Shown here: positions 36,172 to 45,270 of the stretch, one piece after another
How positions within the stretch are numbered: the stretch's first letter is position 1
How the letters are laid out: the number at the start of each line of letters is the position of its first letter
Program-made: the position numbers and the translations under genes
Origin: Mycobacterium sp. NBC_00419
GTDB lineage: Bacteria > Actinomycetota > Actinomycetes > Mycobacteriales > Mycobacteriaceae
Assembly: GCF_036023875.1 (NCBI RefSeq)
Contig: NZ_CP107931.1
Coordinates: forward strand, 3,286,001 to 3,350,000
Direction of reading: 5' to 3'
Length of the DNA: 64,000 nucleotides
Notes under the pieces: generated by a model
Told to the model about the DNA's origin: nothing
The model's input: the letters and a program-made list of their open reading frames with translations, nothing else
Databases searched by the model: none

Positions 36172-37509
36172 ATGCGATGCACTGTGTTTGGCACGGGCTA
36201 CCTGGGGGCGACGCACGCCGCCGGCATGGCCGCACTGGGACACGAGGTCGTCGGAGTCGACATCGACCCCGGGAAGATCGCGAAGCTCTCCGCCGGTGAT
36301 ATCCCGTTCTACGAGCCGGGACTGGCAAAGGTATTGCAGGACAACCTCTCTGCTGGACGTCTGCAGTTCACCACCGATTACGAGCTGGCCGCCGATTTCG
36401 CCGACGTGCACTTCCTGGGGGTCGGAACGCCGCAGAAGAAGGGCGAGTACGGCGCGGATTTGCGTCACGTCAATGCAGTGATCGACGAGTTGGTGCCCCG
36501 GCTGACGCGCCCGTCGGTCATCGTGGGCAAGTCCACTGTGCCCGTGGGCACCGCCGCCGATCTGGTGCGTCGCGCGCAATCGTTGACCCGCGACGGCGTG
36601 GACGTCGAGATCGCATGGAACCCGGAGTTCCTGCGCGAAGGATTCGCCGTGCAGGACACCCTGCACCCGGACCGGATTGTCGTTGGAGTGCAACAGGATT
36701 CGCGACGTGCGGAGGCCGCGTTGCGTGAACTCTACGCTCCGCTGCTCGCCGATGACGTGCCGTTCCTGCTCACCGACCTGCAGACCGCCGAACTGGTGAA
36801 AGTGTCGGCCAACGCCTTTCTGGCCACCAAGATCTCCTTCATCAACGCGATCTCGGAGGTCTGCGAGGCCGCCGGCGCCGACGTCCGCGTGCTCGCCGAT
36901 GCGCTCGGCTACGACCCGCGCATCGGCCGCCGATTCCTCAACGCCGGTCTGGGCTTCGGCGGCGGTTGCCTACCGAAAGACATCCGTGCGTTCATGGCCC
37001 GCGCCGGCGAACTGGGCGCCAACCACGCCCTGACCTTCCTGCGTGAGGTCGACAGCATCAACATGCGCCGTCGCACCCGCATGGTGGAACTGACCACCAC
37101 GGCGTGCGGCGGGTCGCTGCTGGGCGCCAACATCGCCGTCCTGGGTGCGGCGTTCAAGCCCGAATCCGACGATGTGCGCGACAGCCCGGCCCTCAACGTG
37201 GCCGGCATGCTCCAACTCAACGGTGCCACGGTCAACGTCTACGACCCCAAGGCGATGGAGAACTCTCAGCGGCTGTTCCCGACGCTGAACTACTCGACGT
37301 CGGCGCTGGAGGCCTGCGATCGCGCCGACGCGGTGCTGGTGTTGACCGAGTGGCAGGAGTTCCTCGACCTCGAGCCGCAGGCGCTGGCCACGACGGTGCG
37401 GGCCAGAGTCGTCGTCGACGGCCGCAACTGCCTCGACAGCCGCCGCTGGGCAGACGCCGGCTGGCGGGTTTATGCGTTGGGCCGGCCACCGGCCCACGAA
37501 CATGGCTGA
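36172..37509 (+). CDS. udgA: UDP-glucose 6-dehydrogenase
   Basis: The product is 445 aa, with all three UDP-glucose/GDP-mannose dehydrogenase domains. The N-terminal NAD motif is VFGTGYLGATHAAGMA. The substrate region is GKSTVPVGTA. The catalytic Cys is Cys266 in GFGGGCLPKDI. The C-terminal domain contains GAAFKPESDDVRDSPA. It oxidises UDP-glucose to UDP-glucuronate for polysaccharide and glycolipid synthesis. In M. tuberculosis the equivalent gene (Rv0322) directly follows dcd; here the bitopic protein gene lies between them. Confidence 0.95.
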   Translation: MRCTVFGTGYLGATHAAGMAALGHEVVGVDIDPGKIAKLSAGDIPFYEPGLAKVLQDNLSAGRLQFTTDYELAADFADVHFLGVGTPQKKGEYGADLRHVNAVIDELVPRLTRPSVIVGKSTVPVGTAADLVRRAQSLTRDGVDVEIAWNPEFLREGFAVQDTLHPDRIVVGVQQDSRRAEAALRELYAPLLADDVPFLLTDLQTAELVKVSANAFLATKISFINAISEVCEAAGADVRVLADALGYDPRIGRRFLNAGLGFGGGCLPKDIRAFMARAGELGANHALTFLREVDSINMRRRTRMVELTTTACGGSLLGANIAVLGAAFKPESDDVRDSPALNVAGMLQLNGATVNVYDPKAMENSQRLFPTLNYSTSALEACDRADAVLVLTEWQEFLDLEPQALATTVRARVVVDGRNCLDSRRWADAGWRVYALGRPPAHEHG

Positions 37510-37553
37510 CCCTGCCAGTATCCGGGGTCTGGTTCTTTACAATCACCTTGCCG

Positions 37554-37568
37554 TGCCAAGTTTTGGCA
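37554..37568. promoter_or_regulatory. Palindrome TGCCAA-N3-TTGGCA upstream of the GGDEF-EAL gene
   Basis: TGCCAA (37554-37559) and TTGGCA (37563-37568) are perfect arms with a 3-bp spacer, about 46 bp upstream of the preferred GTG start at 37615. A candidate operator; no matching regulator is adjacent. Confidence 0.4.
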
Positions 37569-37614
37569 GGTGATCGCGCGCCGCCCGACCAGGCGGTCGT
37601 CTGGGGGAGGTGGC

Positions 37615-39957
37615 GTGCTCAGGACCGCACATGTTGCCACCGCCGCTGTCGTCGTCTTCGTCGCGTTCGCGGCGTGGATCCTCAGCGGTGTCTCGCAGGG
37701 GACGGCGCTCAGCGCCGTCGACGACATCGTCTTCGTGGTGTTGGCGATTCCCGCCATCACCCTTGCCGCGATGGCCGCCCGATCGACCCACGGCCGGCTC
37801 CGGATGGCGTGGATTGCGATGGCGATTGGCCTGTTGGGCTGGGCGCTCGGCGACAGCATCTGGACGTACTACGAACTCGTAGTGAACGGGGCCCCGTTTC
37901 CGTCGATTGCCGATGCGGCATACCTGGTCATGCCCGTCGCATTCTGTGTGGCCCTGCTGCTGTTCCCGGCCGAGGACAGTGCCCGCTTCCGAGGCCGCAT
38001 GCTCCTCGACGGTCTGATTGTGGCGGGCTCGCTGTTTCTCGCCAGTTGGGTCACCATCCTCAACCCGCTGTACCAGGCCGGCGGCGACGACACTCTGGCG
38101 TTCGTCATCTCACTGGCCTATCCGATATCGGATGTGGTCATCCTGACGATCGCCGCGATTGCGGCTATCAGAGCGGCCCCCGAACAGCGCCTGGTGCTCG
38201 GTCTGATCACCGCGGCGATGGCCTGTATTGCGCTGTCGGACAGTGCATTCGCCTATCTTTCGGCCAAGGCGGAATACAGCAGCGGAAGCGTGATCGACAT
38301 CGGATGGGTCGCGGGACTACTGCTCATCACGGTGGCGGCGGCCGCAGGGCGGGAAACGCCGCACCACAAGGACGGTGCGTTGTCGCTGCCGGGATGGGCG
38401 TCGATCTGGTTCCCCTATGCGCCGCTGTTGCTGGCCGGCGTCGTCGCCGCAGCGGAGCCACCCGAGATGTTCCAGACTCCGTTGGTGGAGATCGTCGGAG
38501 CGTTGGTGGTGGCGACGGTCCTGGCCAGGCAGTTCCTCGCCGTCAGTGACAACCGTCGGCTGTTGAAGGTGGTCGCCGAGCAGGCGCTGCGTGATCCGCT
38601 GACCGGGCTGGGCAATCGAGCGATGTTCTCCGAGCGACTCAACCAGGCGATGCAGCAGCGCGCACGCGAGCAAGCCGCGGTCGGTCTGATCGCGCTGGAC
38701 CTCAACGACTTCAAGCTCGTCAACGATGCGATGGGTCATCCGGCCGGTGACGAGCTGCTCAACCGGGTCGGGGAGAGAGTCCTGGGGTGCGTGCGCAACA
38801 GCGACACGGTGGCCCGCCTCGGCGGCGACGAGTTCGTGGTGTTGGTCGAAGGCGAGGCCAATGTCGCTGACCACATCGCCCGCCGGGTCGTGGAGTCCTT
38901 CGACAAGCCGTTCGTCATCGAGAACCGCGAGGTGTTCATCCGCCCCAGCGTCGGGCTGGCGGTCGCCGACATCGACCAGCCCGCGCTGACGGCCGAGGAT
39001 CTGCTGAAGCAGGCAGACGTGGCCATGTACGCGGCCAAGAAGTCTCGGACGGCCGCGGTACAGAGGTTCGGACCCGAGATGCCGGCTACCGCAAGCCTGG
39101 ACGACGGTCTGTTCAACCGGCTGGGAGCGATGTCCGTCGGATCCGAGCACGGCGGAACTCCGCTGTTGGCCGAACTGCGCCAGGCCATCGATCAGTTCGA
39201 ACTCACGCTGCTCTATCAGCCCAAGTTCGACGTGCGCACCTCGCGGATTGTGGGGGTCGAGGCCCTGGTGCGCTGGCCGCACCCCGAGCGGGGGCTGCTG
39301 GGTCCCGACGAGTTCCTCCCGCTGGTCCGGCGGCACGGGTTGATGGGATCCATCACCGATCTGGTGATCAACATGGCCCTCGACGAGGCAGTCCGGTTCC
39401 AGCGCGTCGCGACCTCCCTGCCGGTGGCGGTCAACGTGTCGGCGCCGTTGTTCGCCGATCCGCACCTGCCTGCCCGGATCGCCCGCGCACTGGCCGACCG
39501 CGACCTCAGTGCGTCGGTACTGTGCCTGGAGATCACCGAGGACCTTCTGCTGGGCAATATGGAGAAGACGCAGACGGTGTTGGAAGAGTTGCGCCGCAAC
39601 GGAATACGCATCGCGATCGACGACTTCGGAAGCGGCTATTCCACGTTGTCCTACCTGTGCGAGCTGCCCGTCGACGAAGTGAAGCTGGACCGCAAGCTGG
39701 TGGCATCCGTGGTCGAGGACGCCCGAGTGGCCACGGTGGTGCGACACGTCGTCGACCTCGCCCACGAACTGGGCCTGATCACCGTCGCCGAAGGAGTCGA
39801 GGACGCCGAGGCGGCGGCCCGTGTTGCCGCGCTGGGCTGTGACGTGGTGCAGGGTTTCTATTTCAGCCCCCCGCTCGCACCCGCGGCTCTTGTGGACCTC
39901 CTGCAGTCCTGTCTGCGAGATCATTCGGCCGCCGAAAACTCGAACGCACACCTCTGA
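37615..39957 (+). CDS. Membrane GGDEF-EAL cyclic-di-GMP enzyme
   Basis: The product is 780 aa. I chose the GTG at 37615 because a GGGGGAGG site lies 5 nt upstream; a GTG at 37570 would add 15 residues. About eight to ten membrane helices fill residues 1-310, a MASE-like sensor. The diguanylate cyclase domain follows, with an intact RLGGDEFVV. The phosphodiesterase domain has VEALVRW, the ITEDLLL segment, DDFGSGYSTL, LDRKL, AEGVED and QGFYFSPP. Both active sites therefore look competent, so it could make and degrade c-di-GMP. M. tuberculosis Rv1354c/DgcA are comparable dual enzymes, but with GAF rather than membrane input. Confidence 0.93.
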   Translation: MLRTAHVATAAVVVFVAFAAWILSGVSQGTALSAVDDIVFVVLAIPAITLAAMAARSTHGRLRMAWIAMAIGLLGWALGDSIWTYYELVVNGAPFPSIADAAYLVMPVAFCVALLLFPAEDSARFRGRMLLDGLIVAGSLFLASWVTILNPLYQAGGDDTLAFVISLAYPISDVVILTIAAIAAIRAAPEQRLVLGLITAAMACIALSDSAFAYLSAKAEYSSGSVIDIGWVAGLLLITVAAAAGRETPHHKDGALSLPGWASIWFPYAPLLLAGVVAAAEPPEMFQTPLVEIVGALVVATVLARQFLAVSDNRRLLKVVAEQALRDPLTGLGNRAMFSERLNQAMQQRAREQAAVGLIALDLNDFKLVNDAMGHPAGDELLNRVGERVLGCVRNSDTVARLGGDEFVVLVEGEANVADHIARRVVESFDKPFVIENREVFIRPSVGLAVADIDQPALTAEDLLKQADVAMYAAKKSRTAAVQRFGPEMPATASLDDGLFNRLGAMSVGSEHGGTPLLAELRQAIDQFELTLLYQPKFDVRTSRIVGVEALVRWPHPERGLLGPDEFLPLVRRHGLMGSITDLVINMALDEAVRFQRVATSLPVAVNVSAPLFADPHLPARIARALADRDLSASVLCLEITEDLLLGNMEKTQTVLEELRRNGIRIAIDDFGSGYSTLSYLCELPVDEVKLDRKLVASVVEDARVATVVRHVVDLAHELGLITVAEGVEDAEAAARVAALGCDVVQGFYFSPPLAPAALVDLLQSCLRDHSAAENSNAHL

Positions 39958-39971
39958 CGTAGGTTGCCGGT

Positions 39972-40736
39972 ATGCACATAGCCGAGGAGCTGATCAGAGA
40001 GAACGCGGCCTTCACCGAACTCGTCTGCGAGGCAGACCTGTCGATTCCGGTGCCGACCTGCCCGGACTGGACGCTGGGGCAGCTGATGCGCCATGTCGGG
40101 CGCGGTGATCGCTGGAGCGCGAGGATCGTGGCCGAACAGGCGATGGACGTCATCGACCCGCGTACCGTCGCCGACGGCAAGCCGCCGGAAGGCCGGGATG
40201 CTGAGCTGGCATGGCTGCACCAGGGGCCGCAGCTGCTCCTGGAGGCAGTCGACCAGACCGGGATGGACACCCAGGTGTGGACCTTCCTCGGCCCGCGTCC
40301 GGCGAAGTGGTGGATTCGGCGCCGTCTGCACGAAACCGCCGTGCATCGCGCCGACGCCGCACTGGCGTTGGGTGCCGGGTACTACCTCGACCCCGCGCTG
40401 GCTGCCGACGGCATCAGCGAATATCTCGAGCGGGTCGTGGTCCGCGCCGACCAGGAAGGTCCGGCCGCGGGCGACCGGCCGCTGTTCGAGGGACAGTCGC
40501 TGCACCTGCACGCCACCGACCCCGGACTGGGCGAGGACGGCGAGTGGACCATCCTGGGCCGCCCGGACGGAATTGCCGTCGACCACGAGCACGGTAAGGC
40601 CACCACCGCGCTGCGCGGGCCCGCCCGCGACCTGCTCCTGGCCGTGGTACGCCGCGGTGCTGTCGCCGACCTGGACATCGAGATGTTCGGTGATGCGCAG
40701 CTCTGGGAGACCTGGTTGGCCCGCACGCCGTTCTGA
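39972..40736 (+). CDS. Mycothiol-dependent maleylpyruvate isomerase-family protein
   Basis: The product is 254 aa. The N-terminal DinB-like four-helix domain has PTCPDWTLGQLMRHVGRGDRW and RRLHETAVHRADAAL, supplying the three histidines of the metal site. A C-terminal MDMPI_C domain follows. Members use mycothiol with a bound metal in isomerisation or detoxification reactions. It starts 14 nt after the GGDEF-EAL stop, so it may share its transcript. The substrate is unknown. Confidence 0.88.
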   Translation: MHIAEELIRENAAFTELVCEADLSIPVPTCPDWTLGQLMRHVGRGDRWSARIVAEQAMDVIDPRTVADGKPPEGRDAELAWLHQGPQLLLEAVDQTGMDTQVWTFLGPRPAKWWIRRRLHETAVHRADAALALGAGYYLDPALAADGISEYLERVVVRADQEGPAAGDRPLFEGQSLHLHATDPGLGEDGEWTILGRPDGIAVDHEHGKATTALRGPARDLLLAVVRRGAVADLDIEMFGDAQLWETWLARTPF

Positions 40737-40755
40737 GCCGGTAACTTGAGCGCTC

Positions 40756-41130
40756 ATGAGCACTTCGGAGATCGCCACCGTTCTCGCCTGGCATGACGCA
40801 CTGAACTCCGCGGACCTCGACACCCTGGTGTCGCTGTCCAGCGACGACATCGAGATCGGTGACGCCACCGGCGCCGCCCAGGGTCATGCCGCATTACGGG
40901 CGTGGGCGCAGCGCACCACCGCGGCTATCGAGGTCGGCCAGATCTACTACCACGACGGCGTCGTCGTCGTCGAAGAGCAACTGACGTCGAAAACCGACCC
41001 CGCCGAGACCGCCACCGCCGCCTCGGCGTTCCGGGTTGTGCACGACCACGTCACCTCGGCGTTCCGCCACGACACCCTGGCCGCCGCGCTGGAGGCCACC
41101 GAACTGACCGACGAAGACCTCCAGGTGTGA
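40756..41130 (+). CDS. NTF2-like / SnoaL-fold small protein
   Basis: The product is 124 aa. It has the usual cone-fold pattern: helices at the start (EIATVLAWHDALNSADLDTLVSLSSDDIEI), then Gly-His (GHAALRAWAQRTTAAIE) and beta strands with FRVVHDHVTSAF. It starts 19 nt after the preceding stop and is probably co-transcribed. Proteins like this are often accessory hydrolases or binding proteins; no reaction can be named. Confidence 0.8.
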   Translation: MSTSEIATVLAWHDALNSADLDTLVSLSSDDIEIGDATGAAQGHAALRAWAQRTTAAIEVGQIYYHDGVVVVEEQLTSKTDPAETATAASAFRVVHDHVTSAFRHDTLAAALEATELTDEDLQV

Positions 41131-41218
41131 CCGGCGAGGCGGTGCTCGGCCCGAATCCGCGATGAGTTCGCCGCGCTGAGCGGGTCAGTACTTCCGAGAC
41201 CGATAGGAGGTATGTCCC

Positions 41219-41572
41219 ATGGCCATTGACCACGTGCTGGCCGTAATCCCGGTGAGCGACGTCGACACGAGCGCCCCGTGGTACGCCGATCTGTTCGGCA
41301 GGCCAGCCGATAACAACCCCATGCCGACGCTCGTCGAGTGGCAGGTACGTCCCGGTGCCTGGGTGCAGGTGTTCAGTGAACCGGGCAAGGCGGGCAACGG
41401 CCTGCTCAACCTCGCCGTCGGCGATCTCGAGACACACCTGGCCGAACTGCGCGGCCGCGGCCTCGAGCCCGGCAGTGTGCTCGAGGCCAACAAGGGTGTG
41501 CGGCTATCGAAGCTGATCGACCCCGACGGCAACGAGATCACCATCATCGGGGGCTTTCGCGTCGAGTACTGA
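41219..41572 (+). CDS. VOC-superfamily (glyoxalase-like) protein
   Basis: The product is 117 aa. The ATG at 41219 follows a strong TAGGAGG site. Features are AIDHVLAVIPVSDVDTSAPWYADLFGRP at the start and LIDPDGNEITII at the end, the paired beta-alpha-beta-beta-beta units of the vicinal oxygen chelate fold. Metal-ligand positions are only partly present (His4 and the C-terminal Glu), so it could be an isomerase, a dioxygenase relative, or a binding protein such as a bleomycin-resistance type. Confidence 0.87.
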   Translation: MAIDHVLAVIPVSDVDTSAPWYADLFGRPADNNPMPTLVEWQVRPGAWVQVFSEPGKAGNGLLNLAVGDLETHLAELRGRGLEPGSVLEANKGVRLSKLIDPDGNEITIIGGFRVEY

Positions 41573-41580
41573 ACCCCTGC

Positions 41581-42837
41581 TCACGGCAGGCTGTGGCGGT
41601 GACCTTCCGCAGCTGGCGCAGCGGGAGTGGCCAGGATCGCGGCGATCCCCGTGGTCAACGGCACGGCCAGCGCCAGGGCGATACCGCCCACCGCCGAGCG
41701 TGCGATCTCGATGGCCACGCTCTCACTGGTCAGCACGTCACCCAGTGACCGGTTGGCCACGCTGAACAGCAACAGCAGCGACAGCGAGCTACCGGCATAG
41801 GCCAGCACCAGGGTGTAGACCGTGCTGGCGATGTGGTCGCTGCCAATTCGCATGGCGCGCAGGAAGATCTGGCGGCGCGACCCATGGCCGAGGTGTGCCA
41901 GTTCGAAGACGGCGGAGGCCTGGGTGATAGTGACGTCGTTGAGCACGCCCAACGATCCGATGATGAATCCGGCCAGCAGCAGTCCCTTGATCGACACCTG
42001 GCCCATGGACGCGGCCACCACGTTGTTCTGGTCTTCGGACAACCCGGTCAGATGCACGAATTCGATTGCACCCCAGGACAGCACGGCGGAAAACAGCATC
42101 GCCGTCAGGGTGCCGAGCAGCGCCGCGCTGGTGCGCAGACTCACGCCGTGCGCCAGGTACAGCGCCGCGTAGAGAATCGCCGCCGAGGCGACCAGTGCCA
42201 CCGGGACCGCCGGTGACCCGTCGCGCAGGGCGGGCAGCATGAAGATCACCAGCACCAGGAAGGCGACGACGATTCCGATCATTGCCCGCAACCCTCGCCA
42301 GCGGGCCACCGCGACGATGACGATCGCGAACGCCGCCGCCAGTGCGATCAGCGGCCAGGTGCGCTCGTAGTCGTAGAAACCGTAGCTGGTGGCGCCTTGC
42401 TGGTCGACCTGGCGGAAGATGCGAATGTTGTCTCCGGCCAACAAGTTCGGCTGGCCGGGTCCTTGGGAGAACTCCAACATGGTGGTGGCACCACGGTTCG
42501 GGCCGGTGTCGATCGAGACGATGTTCTGCACGCAGCTTCCGCTGCCGGGCAAGCCGGGAGCCGGTGTGGTGGTGAGCACCTGACCCGCTGACGTACTTCC
42601 GCAGTCGGCCAGGCCGGTCGAGACCACCCGGCCACCCTCGGTGGTGACGGCGCCGCCCGCGGCGTTCTGGAACGGCAGCGGGATGTCGACCTTCGCGTTG
42701 CTCGGCCACAGCAGGGCCGCGCCGATGACCACCGCCAAGCCGATAACCGCCAGTGCGATCGCCACGATCCTGGCCGCAAGGGGACTCAGCGGAGCTGGGC
42801 CGGTGTGCGAATGCGAGTGTGAGTGCGTCACTCGCAC
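41581..42837 (-). CDS. YibE/F-like multi-pass membrane protein
   Basis: The product is 418 aa from a GTG at 42837, with another GTG two codons on. The His/Ser-rich N-terminus is followed by one membrane helix, an outer beta domain with cysteines (LADCGST, GSCVQNI), then seven or more helices. Family residues are GDNIRIFRQ, GRWRGLRAMIGIVVAF-type motifs, LNDVTITQASAV and GSDHIASTVYTLVLAYAG. YibE/F proteins are conserved but of unknown role. It lies downstream of the aminotransferase on the same strand, 25 nt apart. Confidence 0.85.
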   Translation of the reverse strand: MRVTHSHSHSHTGPAPLSPLAARIVAIALAVIGLAVVIGAALLWPSNAKVDIPLPFQNAAGGAVTTEGGRVVSTGLADCGSTSAGQVLTTTPAPGLPGSGSCVQNIVSIDTGPNRGATTMLEFSQGPGQPNLLAGDNIRIFRQVDQQGATSYGFYDYERTWPLIALAAAFAIVIVAVARWRGLRAMIGIVVAFLVLVIFMLPALRDGSPAVPVALVASAAILYAALYLAHGVSLRTSAALLGTLTAMLFSAVLSWGAIEFVHLTGLSEDQNNVVAASMGQVSIKGLLLAGFIIGSLGVLNDVTITQASAVFELAHLGHGSRRQIFLRAMRIGSDHIASTVYTLVLAYAGSSLSLLLLFSVANRSLGDVLTSESVAIEIARSAVGGIALALAVPLTTGIAAILATPAAPAAEGHRHSLP

Positions 42838-42862
42838 AGGGTAGATGTGTCGGGGCGGACCG

Positions 42863-44125
42863 TTACTGGCGGTAGCTGGCCAGGAAGTTGCCCAGGCGTT
42901 CGATGGCGTTGGACAGATCCCGCGACCAGGGCAGCGTCACGATCCGTAGATGGTCGGGTGCGGGCCAGTTGAACCCGGTGCCCTGGGTGACCAGGATCTT
43001 TTCCTGCAGCAGCAGGTCGAGCACCAGCTTCTCGTCGTCGACGATGTCGTGCACTTCGGGATCGAGGCGGGGGAACACATACAGCGCACCCTCGGGCTTC
43101 ACACAGGAAACGCCGGGGATCTCGTTGAGTTTGGTCCAGGCCAGGTCGCGCTGCTCGAGCAGCCTGCCGCCGGGCAGAACCAGATCCTCGATGCTCTGGT
43201 GTCCGCCGAGGGCCACCTGAATGGCATGCTGCGCAGGCACATTCGGGCACAGGCGCATATTGGCGAGCAGGCTGATGCCCTCGATGAAACTGGTGGCGTG
43301 ATCGGTGGGACCGGTGATCACCAGCCAGCCGGACCGGTAGCCGGCGACCCGGTAGGCCTTGGACAGGCCATTGAACGTCAAACACAGCTGGTCGGGTGCG
43401 ACCGTCGCCAGCGGGATGTGCCGGGCGTCGTCGTAGAGGATCTTGTCGTAGATCTCGTCGGCCAGCAGCAGCAGCTGGTGTTTGCGGGCCAGCTCGGCCA
43501 TCTGGGCCAGCACCTCACGGCTGTACACCGCGCCGGTGGGGTTGTTCGGGTTGATGACGACCAGCGCCTTGGTGCGGTCGGTGATCTTGGATTCCAGATC
43601 AGCCAGATCGGGCTGCCAGCCGTTGGTCTCGTCGCACAGGTAGTGCACCGGGGTGCCGCCGGCCAGTGAGGCCGACGCCGTCCACAGCGGGTAGTCCGGC
43701 GCCGGGATGAGCACCTGGTCGCCGTTGTCCAGCAGCGCCTGCAAGGTCATCGTGATCAGTTCGGAGACGCCATTGCCCAGGAACACCGAGTCGACGTCGA
43801 ACCGGGGGAACCCGTCGACCAACTCGTAGCGGGTGACCACCGCGCGCCGGGCGCTCGGGATGCCCTTGGAGTCCGAGTAGCCCTGCGCGGTGGGCAGCGC
43901 CTGGATCATGTCGCGCATGATCACGTCGGGTGCCTCGAAACCGAACGGGGCGGGATTGCCGATGTTGAGTTTGAGGATGCGGTGACCCTCGGACTCCAGG
44001 CGTGCGGCGTGATCGTGTACCGGGCCGCGGATCTCGTAGAGAACGTCCTGCAGCTTGGTCGACTGCGCGAACGTGCGCTGCCGCGGATGCTGCGTGCCGT
44101 GCCACGGCAGCTGGTGAGTGCTCAC
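42863..44125 (-). CDS. PLP-dependent aminotransferase, Rv0337c (AspC)-like
   Basis: The product is 420 aa from the GTG at 44125; a TTG nine codons upstream is the alternative and would give 429 aa. The fold-type I aminotransferase features are GNPAPFGFEAPD, GYSDSKGIPSARRAVV, INPNNPTGAVY, ADEIYDKI and the PLP lysine in NGLSKAYRVAGYRSGW. It probably acts on alanine/aspartate with 2-oxoglutarate. It is placed as in M. tuberculosis, beside the etfD gene, but a secreted-protein gene lies between them here. Confidence 0.9.
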   Translation of the reverse strand: MSTHQLPWHGTQHPRQRTFAQSTKLQDVLYEIRGPVHDHAARLESEGHRILKLNIGNPAPFGFEAPDVIMRDMIQALPTAQGYSDSKGIPSARRAVVTRYELVDGFPRFDVDSVFLGNGVSELITMTLQALLDNGDQVLIPAPDYPLWTASASLAGGTPVHYLCDETNGWQPDLADLESKITDRTKALVVINPNNPTGAVYSREVLAQMAELARKHQLLLLADEIYDKILYDDARHIPLATVAPDQLCLTFNGLSKAYRVAGYRSGWLVITGPTDHATSFIEGISLLANMRLCPNVPAQHAIQVALGGHQSIEDLVLPGGRLLEQRDLAWTKLNEIPGVSCVKPEGALYVFPRLDPEVHDIVDDEKLVLDLLLQEKILVTQGTGFNWPAPDHLRIVTLPWSRDLSNAIERLGNFLASYRQ

Positions 44126-44312
44126 GTGAAGAATTGTCCCATCTCGGTGCAAACCGATTTGCCGACGGCCGCGACGACGATTTTGCTGTGCCTACGTAAC
44201 TGTTCGTCATCGGTTGGGCGGCATCCCGGACACAACCGGGCCTTGGGCCGCTTCTTGCCGAATTCCCTGCGGGAAGGCTGCTAATTTGCTGAGTCGAGTA
44301 GGAGGCGCAGAA

Positions 44313-44750
44313 ATGAAACAACACATCACTGCTGCACTGGCGGCGGCGTTCGTCGCGGCGGCCACGGCGGCCGTCGTCCCGGTGGCCTTCAGCGCCCCGG
44401 CCAATGCCAACCCGTCACCGCTGAGCGGTACCTACGCCATCGTCGGCGGCGCCGACGGTGCTCAGGTCTCGGCGACGACGAACTGCGTCACACTCACCGA
44501 CGGCTGCACGGCGAATCTCGTCAGCACCGTCGGCTGGACCAGCGTGGCCACCCTGACCGGCGGCCGCTGGAACTTCACCGTCACCAAACCCGACGGAGTC
44601 GTCTGCGCCGACGGCAGTTACGCGCCGGTGTCGATCGCCTACACGGTCGACGCCGCCACCCTCGCGGGTGTGCTGACCACCGACTCCAACGGCGAGTGCC
44701 CGGGCGGGCAGATCACCCAGGCCGCCTTCCAGATGCAGAAGATCGGCTAG
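44313..44750 (+). CDS. Small secreted protein with two predicted disulphides
   Basis: The product is 145 aa. The ATG at 44313 has a TAGGAGG site, and the upstream frame extension lacks one. The signal peptide is KQHITAALAAAFVAAATAAVVPVAFSAPANA. The mature domain is beta-rich with four cysteines (NCVTLTDGCTANLV, VVCADGSY, GECPGGQ). Similar short secreted proteins are common in mycobacteria and have no known function. It ends 7 nt from the convergent etfD stop. Confidence 0.8.
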   Translation: MKQHITAALAAAFVAAATAAVVPVAFSAPANANPSPLSGTYAIVGGADGAQVSATTNCVTLTDGCTANLVSTVGWTSVATLTGGRWNFTVTKPDGVVCADGSYAPVSIAYTVDAATLAGVLTTDSNGECPGGQITQAAFQMQKIG

Positions 44751-44757
44751 GGCGAGC

Positions 44758-45270
44758 TCAGCGCTTCTTGCCCGGCGGCCGTGCACCCCGGGCGATGCCG
44801 AGTCCCTTGACCTCGACCTCCGGGGCGGATTCGGCGGCCGGTTCAGGTGCGGTCTCCGCAGCGGGTGCGGCCGCAGGCGCCTCTTCAGCTGGTGTGGGCG
44901 AGGCAGGTGCTGCCGCCGGAGCCTTCTTGGCACCCGGTCGACGCGCGCCGGCAGCGATGCCGAGCCCCTTGACGGGGGCCGCCGGTGCCGCCGGTGCCCC
45001 AGCGGCCGGGGCGGGAGCCTCAGCCTTCGGCGCTTCCGCGGCAGGAGCCGCTTCGGTCGCCGGTGCCGCCGCCTTCTTGGCACCCGGGCGCTTGGCGCCG
45101 GATGCGATGCCCAGGCCCTTCACGGGCGCGGCTGCAGCTGCCGGAGCTTCGGCAGCGGGCGCTTCGGCCGCGGGTGCGGCCTCGGCAGCGGGTGCGGCAG
45201 CTTTCTTGGCGCCGGGGCGCTTGGCCCCACCAGCGATACCCAGACCCTTGACCGGTGCGGCCTCCTTGGC
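44758..45270 (-). repeat. Four in-gene repeats (VKGLGIAxGA-R/K-x-PG) at the EtfD C-terminus
   Basis: The nucleotide copies begin near 45250, 45125, 44975 and 44810 on the minus strand, about 125-165 bp apart, joined by Ala/Pro/Glu-rich linkers of variable length. The basic PGAKK ends suggest RNA, DNA, membrane or partner binding. Confidence 0.75.

Noticed and set aside
38317..39951. A 544-codon open frame antisense to the GGDEF-EAL gene
   Set aside because: Shadow frame; no recognisable fold, and the plus strand has complete catalytic motifs.
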